A stretch of DNA of 64,000 nt from Rhopalosiphum padi (taxonomy: Eukaryota > Arthropoda > Insecta > Hemiptera > Aphididae), in the NCBI RefSeq assembly GCF_020882245.1, contig NC_083598.1, forward strand, positions 79,489,714 to 79,553,713, read 5' to 3'. The position numbers and the translations under genes are program-made. Positions 54,601-64,000 of the stretch are shown in pieces (the first letter of the stretch is position 1; each line of letters begins with the position of its first letter). The notes under the pieces were generated by a model, which was not told the origin of the DNA, did no database searches, and worked only from the letters and a program-made list of their open reading frames with translations.

Positions 54601-55222
54601 ATCTGTTTGAAAATACTTTAACACTTTAACTAGCATTACTGTTTTTTTAAAGTTTTTATGTGCACTTTATAATTGAGAAAATCAATGTAATTGACACATA
54701 GATGTGTTAAATTTAAATACAATGAATATGAAAACTATATTATGAAAAAATGAAATAGATAAACTAGCGTTATCTATTTCTAATGGTTATTTATATTATT
54801 ATTATAGTAATTATTTCATAATTCAGTAATAAATATTCGATTTTGTAAAAACATGAATTTCAAAAAAATTTTAAGTTGACTATTTTTGATTATTTTAACT
54901 GGTGTGTGTATGAAGAACTATTTTGAAAATGTTTAGTACGCAAATTCATTATTTTTTAAACCTTATCGATCGAACTATGTAAATTTGTTTTCAGCAAAAT
55001 GTCTTTTTAATTATTACTCTCATAATATTATATAATTAGAATTTAAAATAAGTATAATGGTATTTTATGTGGTATATTTTTCCCTCTCAGTGTAAAACTT
55101 TTAAGACTGCTGTACCTACTTTTGTAGTTTTAACATTATGTTAGACTTAAGAATATCCATTCAGTTCCTTTCTTCTTATATCATTTTATTTTATATTAAT
55201 CCAACCATCGTTTACATTTCAG
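51640..55222 (+). other. 3' part of the large second intron
   Basis: AT-rich intron sequence without a supported exon; the 84-codon + frame at 53744-53998 is dominated by Ile, Phe and Tyr codons and looks like noise. A small perfect inverted pair GTAACTT...AAGTTAC lies near 52110-52126. The intron ends in a good pyrimidine-rich acceptor at 55222. Confidence 0.5.
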
Positions 55223-55293
55223 ATTTGCTCGTGCGTGCACCAGCGACCAAGGAGTGATATCTTTAGCAAGGTTTAGTCCAATGCATAAAATCG
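55223..55293 (+). CDS. Exon 3 of the membrane-protein gene, cytoplasmic region
   Basis: Acceptor CGTTTACATTTCAG and consensus donor G|GTAAGT flank 71 bases that continue the frame of exon 2 exactly (two bases from exon 2 plus one here give Gly74). The residues are GFARACTSDQGVISL then ARFSPMHKI, hydrophilic, and would lie in the cytoplasm next to the Arg-rich juxtamembrane stretch. The exon ends in phase 1. The exact frame, clean borders and G+C above the flanks make it convincing despite a 12.4-kb intron. The family is not recognised. Confidence 0.75.
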
Positions 55294-57518
55294 GTAAGTT
55301 AACGTATCTAGGTATATGTTTTAATAATTAGTTTTTAAAAATATCATTATATTCCCATTGAAATAGGATTTGATTTTCTAAATGGTTTAACTACAGATTT
55401 TAATTTTAAAACATTACGTGATAAAACAATAATGGTTTACACACAACTGCTGAAATAATTTTTCATCGATATTTACCAAGTTGGTAAAATACCAACGGTA
55501 GTGATTAAATGTATCGTTAAATAATGAATTGTCTTATACAGGGTATTTCACTAAACATGTTTGTCTCAATTTATTTTTTTTAATAATTTTCTTCAAATTC
55601 TGATTTTTGAAATTGTTTAATAAACTTGACGATGATTTTTTCAAATTCTTGAGATTTTTTTTTACTACTAAATAAGTGTTCCATGGAAATATGTACTCCT
55701 GTTATTCAAATTATCCCTCCCCTCTCTTATGTATATATAATTAGAAAATAATTTTAATTTAAATAGTGTATACTTCTAGGCCTATGTCATGATATTTAAT
55801 TGCAGTTTTAATTAGAAAACGTATGATAAATATAATCTGTTTATTTTTAATAATTAACTCACTGAAAAATATATTGGTGCATATATATTGCATATTTTGG
55901 GTATACGTTTTCTGAGAAAAAATAAAAAATATCGAAAAATAAAACTATTCATAAAAATATATTTTTATTTATTACTAATAATAAATAAAATAATAATTAA
56001 TACACATAACTTACTATCATTATTATTTTTAGTATTATTACATTTAATAAACTACTACCATTGCCAGGTTGCATTAAGTATTGCTAAACATTTAATTAAT
56101 TAGTGATCCTTTAAACATGATTTAGTGACCCGTGATTGGTCCGTTAAATTTTATTGCAATCTGGCATATTTATTTTAATTATTTTATACGATTGTATTAC
56201 TATACAATGATTACCCATTCCTTTATCGTATACAATATCGGATATTTCGTAAAAACTGTTTATTTTTCACACAATTTTGTTTTTGTTTAGATTATTCCCA
56301 AATTCCATTCAATCATTTATCTATATCAACACTTATTTCTTGTCGAATTTTATCTATTTACTGCCATATTGTTGGATTGCTATGCTCCACTACATATTTG
56401 AATCTATAATAATGCTCTCAGAAATATTACATGTTCGATATTCCACGTTTTATATCCCTTCATTCACATTCAATACCTCAAAGTGGATACAACACTTTAA
56501 TTTGATGTAGTCTTATACATTTTCCAAAACCAATCTTTTTGTACTTCCCTTAACTTATATTTATTTATTTAATTAACTAACGCCAGACAATAATTACAAA
56601 GTTAGATAACATAAACAAGTTATAAAACATAAATTATAATAAGAGTACACAGTATACGCATAAGTTTTCTGGTGTATAAATCAATAATAGTAAATAATAT
56701 TGAAAGAGAAAAAATAAGAATAAAAAAACATTCTTAAAATATAAAGGGGGTTATAGGGTATATCATAACATATAGGTACAACGAAAAGCTAAACGTGGAA
56801 TGTGGCAAATAAAACTGAGGTAATAATAAAAAGTGTTTGGTAATGTAACACATGAAAATAATAAAATTATAAGTTAGATTGTGTTAAGGAGACGAAGCAT
56901 TCTGTGTAAAGGATGGTTGGAGTATGGTTACATAATTACATTTTAAAGTGCTTTAGTAATCAGGTTTTAGTGAAACAACGGTTTTTAAATAGTTTATAAT
57001 TTCATCAATTGCGTGTAATGGTATAAAACTAGTTCATCCATCAAACATAATACAAAAATAACTTAACTTATAAATTATAATATTTGTATAATATTGTAAA
57101 ACACCCAATAATAAACTGAGATGATAAAACTATGTAAATGTTTATTTTTTAGGTTAATTAGAGCATACAAAACGATTAAAATATATTTTTTTTCAAATGG
57201 CAATTAAGTTTTTTCCTCGTACTCCTTTTCCTAATACCATAACTTCTGCCTTAATAATTTTCATATCTACATTTATTGTTCAAAAATATTCTAATAAGTT
57301 TTACTAAGGTATATTCTATAATCTGTATTTAACATTATAGAATCATAGGTAGATATTTAGTCAAATCTTAAGAAAGTGGAGCGTACAGTTGGCATTTAAT
57401 ATAAAAACAAATTCGCATGATTACATTACTCTCTTATACTAATGTTTTTAATAATATTTTACCATTTATCAAAAATATTTTCTAATGTAAAATTATCATA
57501 AATACCCATCTTCTATAA
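55294..57518 (+). other. Third intron, 5' part
   Basis: AT-rich with no supported exon. Two + frames of 71 and 77 codons (55888-56103, 56277-56510) are AT-driven. Near 56550-56640 on the minus strand a tail-like AAATAAATAAATATAAG end could mark a retroelement 3' end, but I see no associated coding sequence. Confidence 0.4.
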
Positions 57519-57666
57519 CAGGGATGGGCAACTTAAGAAAACAATTTTAACAAAATTAAAATAAAACGGGCCAAAGTATAGAGAAAAAAAAGGTCATTCA
57601 AAATATGCATTTTAATTTAGCATAGACGTAGCATAGGGTATAGACAATTGACTTTGAAATTATAAG

Positions 57667-58711
57667 ATGGGGCGTATATCGATTGCATCGAAATGTTCTT
57701 TTTACCTGTGAAAAATCTATTAATTCCGCCGGCTATCGACTCCACCAAAGATTTCTATTTATTGATTCCGCCTGTTAATATTTGTAAATTCTTCATTTTA
57801 ATAAAAACAAAATATAAAAGGCTTAAATTAATATACAATTTATTTTCAATTTACTCGTAACAACACTCGTAGTCTTATAGTATTACATGAACATATAACT
57901 TGAACTTTGAACTCTCTAACTGTACTAAACGTCTTAATCTCCTAACATATTCTATAATATACGTATAGCTATCGCATATTATCATGTCAGTTTTCATACA
58001 ACTTAATCAATATAATCTATAAAATTGTATCGAAAAGAGATATATTTTATTACACGTAGGTACATCGGTATTGTTAGAAATAAAAGTAAATATTGTACAA
58101 TATGTTTTGTGTCAAAATAATCTATTGCACTATTCTGAAAAATAAATCAATTAATATTATTATTACATTTTAATTATTGTTTACTATTATTTATTTTATT
58201 TTTACAAAATAATTTTTGCTGTTTTGGCGTTTTTAAAATAAATTGTATAATATTATATTATTATTTACCTATTATTATTTATTTTATTTTTACTATATTA
58301 TATTATTTTTGTTTTTTTGGCGGTTTTTAAAATAAATTGTAGAACATTATATTATTATTTACAATTATTTATTTTATTTGTACTATAATATTTTTGCTTT
58401 TTTGGTGTTAACTAAATAAATTGTAAAACATTATTTTACTATTTTAATACATTTTACTTACAAAAATGTTTGAATTATTTTTTGAAATGTTTTTTTGAAA
58501 AGTATTGAAACTTAAAAAAAATTATGGTTAGGTTTTGATTAATTAACTATTGATTAAACTTAAAAAAAATTGATTAACTATTGATTAAAAAATATACAGT
58601 CAGCGGAATCAACATAAACAAATTTCCGGCAAAATTGATAGCCAGCGGAATCAATAAATAAAAAAGCTCGGCGGAATTGATATTAAAACGGCGGAATCGA
58701 TAAAACCCCAT
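57667..58711. mobile_element. Inverted-repeat unit with iterated ATTCCGCC motifs
   Basis: ATGGGG...ATCGATT at 57667-57683 pairs with AATCGAT...CCCCAT at the right end. Inward, TTAATTCCGCCGGC and TATTTATTGATTCCGCC on the left match the complements of GGCGGAATTGAT and AGCGGAATCAATAAATA on the right. Each arm is about 115 bases. The right arm has at least four copies of the GCGGAAT motif and the left at least two. The arms sit just inside the hAT-like termini, so this is either subterminal repeats of that element or a second element nested in it. No coding frame. Confidence 0.55.
58186..58450 (+). repeat. Tandem repeat, three copies of an about 89-bp unit
   Basis: Units start at 58186, 58274 and about 58364, each with ATTATTTATTTTATTTNTAC near the beginning, then TTTTTGCTGTTTTGGCGTTT-like sequence, then AAATAAATTGTA and an ATTATATTATTATTTAC end. 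Spacing is 88-90 bases. The copies differ at a modest number of positions, so the array is a small, partly diverged minisatellite inside the inverted-repeat element. Confidence 0.75.
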
Positions 58712-58778
58712 ATGATGTAATTTGAAAATGTAGCACAGGCCAGATAAAAAAGGTTCGCGGGCCGGATGCCCACGTCTT

Positions 58779-61700
58779 AAATGAATGACAATTAAATATA
58801 ATTAAACATATGTCTTCTATAACAGTAAAAAATAAATAACTTTATAATTTGTATGGGATACCTTAATGCACCTTTAATAAAATAAAACATTTTTATTTTT
58901 GGGATATGCTGAGTCATGCCCATGACAAAACCTGTTGGCTTTATTAATGGACCAAATATGAAACTAATTTATAAATGATAACGAATATATCTCCGATAGT
59001 ACGTGTCATAAAATAATTAACTATAAAACTCACCAAATATGAACATTGATTAGAGCTATACTATTTTAGTGTTTGAATATGTATTTAACTGAACTAAGTC
59101 CTTGTTAGTCTTTTTTTCTGTTCGCCGCATATATATGTATATTATGTTTATTAATTTATTATACTGTACCGTTATATATTCAACCCGGTGTGCATGGGTG
59201 ATAACTGATAAGAATGTACTTTATTGGATAATCAAAATCCCCATCACCATTATAGGTAACGCAACTTAATAAGTAAACCATCTACCTATACATAATACAT
59301 TTAGGTGTATACATAATATACTATATATTATAGTAGTTAATATAACTAAAGTCATCAATCGCACATATATGTTTGAATACTAGTTGTTTATCAAAATATA
59401 CGAATTATTTCCATCCTTATCACAGATAAAAAATTATCAATATAAAATAGTTTATGATAATTATAGTTATGATAAAAAACGCGTCATACAGTCGTTTTAA
59501 ATTTGATAAAATTAAACACACAATTTGTACTTAAAAATATTTTTAAGGCATTGTTAAGTAATTTAAAATTATATTTAAAAAAATGGTTGACGTCTAATAC
59601 ATTATTGTTTTTAAATATATTCAAATTCCAAATTTCTTCAAGATAATAAAAATGTGTATTCAACTAACTATTTAAAAATTAACATAAAAATATACACATT
59701 TTAATATTTATAATGTGTTGGTAATTTTTTTATTGCATAGAAATTATTAAAAAAAAAATAACAATCTCTCTAAATATAAATGCCAACAAAATTCAACAAA
59801 ATTAGATAATATTTCCAATACCTATATAATTGCAAAACTTTAAGAAGCATTAATTTTAGTGGAAAAACTAATAACAACAAACTAAAATTTAAAGAAGTGA
59901 CTAAAAAAATAAAAAATAAATAAATAAGTACTCTATTGTATTGTCAATATATAACTTACTAGTTGCTTTACATAAATGTAAAATATAACAAAATTCCGTC
60001 AAACGCTTATGAAACTAAAGTTAAACCATTGTGTCGCGACATTAGTCCGTAACGTTTGAATATATTAAACTACAGTTTAATTTTTTTAACGTATTTTATT
60101 TAACTGTAAATATTCTACATTTAAAAATACCATTTAGTCTTAAGAGTACAAATGTTTCTATATTAAAAATATTTCATAGTAACTTATTATTTTAATACAC
60201 TAGAGCTTGGGAGTTGTAGGAATTTCTTACTGTACTACATATTCTCGATTTATAGCAGACCAAGATAGATATCCAAATTATACACAAGTAAGTTTAAAAA
60301 TCAAAAATTTAAAATGGATAATATTTTACATACCTATTTTATCAATTTTAAGGAAAAAGTGCAAATTTCATTGATTTTCATACATATATCAAACATATTT
60401 AACATATTATAAAAAAAAAATAGAAAAATAATATAATATTTAAATTTTTTTTAAATAGGTATTTATTGTTATTGTCACTGAGAGATTTGAATTTGGTAAC
60501 AACGGAGCTGTGTGCATTTAATCTATACCTCGTTAATACACTTATTCCACTCATATTGTCATCATATCGTAAATCTATTTATTGTTTTTTCATTGATAAA
60601 TTTTTTGTATACTTACGATTAATATTTTACAATGTATTTTTTCATTTTAAAAGATAATTTTTCCATGATTAACATTTTTTCATACATACCTAATTTGCAA
60701 CTTTTTCGTGTCTATCCGCGTGCATATTTTACCTGTTTTAGGCGTTTTAGCTTCAAAAACTTCCGAGCCCTATTAATATATTATATCAATTTGTATAATT
60801 GCTATGTACCTTACCTAAAATATACGTTGTTTTCGCAAACTCAGGTGCCATTATGTCAAAAGTATTTTATCGATGCTGCTAAGAAAAATTAATAGTTTTT
60901 AAAATGTTTTGGACTTATATTGCCTTTGTACACGAATTGATTATGAAACGCTCTAGCTCTTTCGCACACACAGCAAAAAATATAAATGTATACGATATAA
61001 AATATCTGTAGAACTTAAACATTACTTTTTATAAAAAAAAATTGAAAGTACCAACCCAAGTTTTATTTCAAGATGACATTAAGTCATGTGGACGTATATT
61101 TTCCAAGCCTGACACCGCAGTATTGGTTCATGGAAAGCATTTTATTTTTCTAATTTGAATTGTAATTTTTGACATGACCTACACCATACTATGACAATCT
61201 GAAGTATGTACCTAGAATAACGTTTCTTTAAATAACTATATTATTTATTACAACCAAATTTTTCAACTTGTTGTCTCTACGCTTCGATTGTACATTTAAT
61301 TCGGTCACACCGTGTGTATACTTTATGATATTAATAATGTCACAGCAGTAAACTGTTTACTGTAGTAAATAAATATATAAATAAAATATTACCCCTAGTA
61401 CCAAAAATATTATAAATGAATACGACATAATATTATAGGTAGGTATATACTTAAAATCCTGTTCATTATAGTTAAAATTTATAAATCTATAAAAGCAAAA
61501 TAGTTTTAAAAAACACAAAACATGTGTAAATATTTTTTCCTAGCAATTATTACTAATATTACAACACACATAATATCATTAATTTTTTCGAAACATAATA
61601 ATACATTCTAAATTCTATTATCGTGTTACATTAAAATATATACAATACATTTTTCTGAATAATTGATTTTATGAATATCGTAATATCTGAACATGAAACA

Positions 61701-61902
61701 ATAAGATACCTCCTTGCTCTCCCCCCCCCCGCCACTAGAATTTTAAATTTGTTTCCCAAATCAATATCTGTACCTAATTGTAAAAATATTCTAAAATTAA
61801 TTCTATAAATAAAATGTATAATAATAATACCTAATAGTAATAATGATAAAACATAATATAAATAAAATTTAAATATAAAACTAATTTTTTCCCCTCGCCT
61901 AG
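58779..61902 (+). other. Third intron, 3' part
   Basis: AT-rich with no supported exon. The overlapping + frames at 60466-60892 are dominated by Phe, Tyr, Leu and Ile; a minus-strand segment near 60720-60775 is less AT-rich but gives no convincing exon. Confidence 0.45.
61721..61730. repeat. C10 homopolymer
   Basis: A run of ten C in otherwise AT-rich intron sequence, preceded by TCCTTGCTCT. Very unusual composition here; likely length-variable. Confidence 0.8.
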
Positions 61903-61940
61903 AAAAATGTCTAGGGACGCTCATGGACAATCCTATTCAT
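61903..61940 (+). CDS. Candidate exon 4 (microexon) of the membrane-protein gene
   Basis: The acceptor TTTTTTCCCCTCGCCTAG has the best polypyrimidine tract in the region, and the donor CAT|GTAAGT is consensus. The 38 bases take up the phase of exon 3: one base from exon 3 plus two here, then 12 codons, giving E-KCLGTLMDNPIH with a phase-0 end. A second AG at 61913-61914 would give a 26-base version in the same frame that drops four residues. G+C is above the flanks. Short length means chance cannot be excluded. Confidence 0.45.
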
Positions 61941-62277
61941 GTAAGTGTATTAAACCCACTAAAATATGCCATTTCATTATTTACTTACTCACATTGTGCT
62001 CGTAAGTAAAACAATGTCTCAAACTGCTGACATGACAATAACTTAAATTATTAAAATATTTCAACTTTCAAATTAATTTTTTTTTAAAAATTTGAAGAAT
62101 TTTATGTTTTTTAAAATGTAGGTAAAGGAAAAACCGTAATTGATATTTTTATGTTAAATTCTTAAGTTTTCTGTATTAATTGATAACAAATAAGTGTGTA
62201 CATTAAGAATACATAATATATTATCATAAATCAATCATATTGTTTTTTCAAGTAATAATAAACCAATTAATCGAAAA

Positions 62278-62505
62278 TTATAATAATAAATAAATTAAAA
62301 AATACACATTAATTATGGAATGAATAGTTAAATAAATGGACTGCGTATTATTAATATTACGTAACACATGATCTACAGGAATTTGAATATTTCCTAAATT
62401 AATGTTATTAGCTGATATCGCGTTACCGTGATCGTCGACGGTTCGCCACTTTGGATTAACCCGCAATATGTGTTCGACGATAACCGTTGAAAATGTATGA
62501 ATAAC
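62278..62505 (-). CDS. Possible minus-strand exon fragment, unassigned
   Basis: A minus-strand frame is open for 75 codons from just after a TAA at 62508-62506 to a stop at 62280-62278. It has no ATG in its first half. The first 55 codons read like protein (STVIVEHILRVNPKWRTVDD then HGNAISANNINLGNIQIPVD). The last 20 are AT-rich and hydrophobic and may already be intron or 3' noncoding. A donor-like CACG|GTAACG would end the exon after VDDH. No good acceptor is visible upstream. The family is not recognised. Confidence 0.3.
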   Translation of the reverse strand, partial: VIHTFSTVIVEHILRVNPKWRTVDDHGNAISANNINLGNIQIPVDHVLRNINNTQSIYLTIHSIINVYFLIYLLL

Positions 62506-62760
62506 TTAATAATTATTATGAAGTGCAACGACTGGTACCCGTTCGCTTATAAAAAAAAATAATAATAATAAAACGATGATCAGCCAACTAAAAACAACTT
62601 GCTCGACGGGATACAGATAACTTTTACCGTTCGTTTTGTATACGTACCGTCCGCACCCGCGCGCGTTTATTACCAAAAAGAAAGATAAGTACATTAAAAA
62701 TGACCGTACAACATTCCCACGCGTGTGTATAACGCTGCACCAGTGTGCAAGGAAGAAAAC
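62506..62760. promoter_or_regulatory. CpG-rich patch, candidate promoter
   Basis: Contains GTACCGTCCGCACCCGCGCG (62645-62664) and ACGCGTGTGTATAACGC, far richer in CpG than the flanks. It lies just upstream of the minus-strand candidate exon at 62278-62505 and could serve it, or could be an untranslated exon. A 97-codon minus frame across it is mostly a run of Leu and Phe from T tracts and is not called as a gene. Confidence 0.25.
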
Positions 62761-63410
62761 ATAATTGAGGCGTGAAGTTTCAAAATTAGCTAAAACCAAT
62801 GTTTTAAAATGTTCAGAAACAACAAAAAAATGAAAATGAGGTTAAGATTTTGCTCCATGAATTTATTAAATATATCACATCAAAGCTTTAGAGTGTATAC
62901 ACATTGATTATGCATATTTACTATGTATAGAAAGATTATTAGAAGAGTAAAATAAATTGATGGTTTTGATATAGCTGGTTTTATTGACAATTTTGTCATA
63001 TGGCTGGTTTTGAAATTGGCTTTGTGATGTAAGTAATTTTTAAACAAACTTTCAAACATTTTAACTACAACAAAACATTAATTTTATGGTATACCTTAGG
63101 TAGGTAGATTAAAACTTCATTTTATTCTGATCTTATTAACACATTTTATTATTTTACCGCGAAAAACACACGTGTTTGATAATGGATGGTTTTGAAATAA
63201 ACTTTGTAAAACGGGTGTTTTTTAAACCAACCACTATAATTATCCATATTATATTTAAGCCAGCTATAGCATTATTTTATGTTCAATATTTGTACAGGAC
63301 TTGTAATACAATGTTATCATATTGTATAAAATACAAAAAAAAACCTTTTTAAAAATGTTCTATTAGCTGATTTTTAAACTACACGTATGTTAAAACTGTC
63401 ACAACACATT

Positions 63411-63730
63411 CATACAAATCGCCCGTAAGACGCCATCGCGATCAGCGACATGTTATAATATATGTAAAAGAAAAACACCGATACGCCAGTGCCATCAAAA
63501 AAGAAAATAACGGACGTCGGATTACGCACACAACGGCTGCCGTCGACGACCACTTGACTCGCGTAATACCCGACGAGACGCGCGTCCCGCTGTCGTTGTG
63601 AGAGCAGAAGGGAACGTCTGGTCTGGAATATTATCCGACCTCATCGATATTCATAATATGAAAGTAGGCATACGCAATCGATACCGAACACATATTACGA
63701 ATTATATTCGGATATCTTTTCTGTGTTGAA
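63411..63730 (+). promoter_or_regulatory. Strong CpG island with a 72-codon open frame
   Basis: The densest CpG cluster in the window (for example CGACGAGACGCGCGTCCCGC at 63570-63589). A + frame without an early ATG is open from 63511 to TGA at 63727-63729. The Arg-rich first half reflects CpG content, but the second half (AEGNVWSGILSDLIDIHN then MKVGIRNRYRTH) reads like protein. It is phase 0 from position 63604 if the acceptor GTGAGAGCAG were used, but that frame is a different one. It may be the promoter and first exon of a gene outside the window. Coding status is unresolved. Confidence 0.3.
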
Positions 63731-64000
63731 TTTCAATCAAAAGTTTGCGATATAAAATACAACCAATGCCAATTTATTACTCTTCACTTGTTTATAAATA
63801 TAATTTTTTAATATTTCACCTTATTTTTAATTGCTCACTTAATCAGATATTATTATAATAATAATTGATAATATAACGTAACATACTATAATAATTACCT
63901 CATGTCCTTGGTGTACCAGATTTGCCTACCTATATCGCCGTGTGATCAACATACAATATTTAATATTGAAATATATAAATTAATATTATGATAGTTACTA
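63731..64000. other. AT-rich edge
   Basis: AT-rich sequence to the window end with no supported feature. The + strand membrane-protein gene must continue beyond here because exon 4 ends at a donor. Confidence 0.4.

Larger units (their letters stand above)
57519..58778. mobile_element. hAT-like non-autonomous element with a nested insertion
   Basis: The left end CAGGGATGGGCAAC and the right end GGGCCGGATGCCCACGTCTT (58759-58778) carry the TGGGCA / TGCCCA termini, the internal GGGCC, and the GCGGGCCGGATGCCCAC phrase typical of hAT-family ends. Internal AAGGT/ACCTT segments also pair. No 8-bp duplication is preserved (TTCTATAA versus AAATGAAT), so the copy is old or the ends have decayed. No transposase frame remains. 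It lies in the third intron of the + strand gene. Its middle is occupied by a separate inverted-repeat unit (57667-58711). Confidence 0.5.

Noticed and set aside
60466..60892. Two overlapping + frames of 63 and 86 codons
   Set aside because: Start codons are non-ATG or poorly placed, and composition is dominated by Phe, Tyr, Ile and Leu.

Overview
This window looks like one piece of an insect nuclear genome, most probably an aphid or a close hemipteran relative. It is very AT-rich (about three-quarters A+T by eye), almost empty of long open frames, and dotted with decayed DNA transposons. Its few coding pieces are short exons bounded by GT...AG splice sites and separated by introns of up to about 12 kb. 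There is no operon structure, Shine-Dalgarno signal, rRNA, CRISPR array or complete tRNA that I can see. The organism call is an inference from base composition, intron architecture and repeat types; no species-diagnostic gene is present.

The best-supported gene is on the + strand. A start exon (42493-42608, ATG at 42521), a transmembrane exon (42680-42812), an exon 12.4 kb further on (55223-55293) and a candidate microexon 6.6 kb after that (61903-61940) join in one continuous reading frame. They encode the N-terminus of a single-pass membrane protein: about 33 outside residues without a signal peptide, one hydrophobic segment ending in Cys-Cys, then a strongly basic cytoplasmic stretch. I do not recognise the family. 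The gene continues past the right edge.

Its second intron (42813-55222) is the richest area for hunting. It holds a 511-base, GC-elevated + strand open frame (50242-50752) that reads like real protein and whose acceptor is in phase with the transmembrane exon, so it may be an alternative 3'-terminal exon or a nested gene. A second phase-compatible frame lies at 51372-51528. On the - strand there is a candidate two-exon gene end (49105-49149 joined to 48656-48919) and a 55-residue frame (46426-46593).

The left two-thirds (1-42492) is mostly AT-rich sequence with no supported gene. It contains a fold-back element of about 0.94 kb (11241-12180), a Helitron-like 5' end (18835-18990), a (GT)n microsatellite (20998-21036), a hAT-type MITE with near-intact 8-bp target duplications (36410-36589), a decayed frame with a zinc-finger-like Cys pattern (24869-25213), and a - strand pseudogene with two in-frame stops and a polyadenylation signal (35025-35430). 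CpG-rich patches at about 2560-3160, 32340-32840, 39480-40260, 62380-62760 and 63410-63730 stand out as possible promoters or first exons. At 57519-58778 a hAT-like element encloses a second inverted-repeat unit, which in turn encloses three tandem copies of an 89-bp unit.
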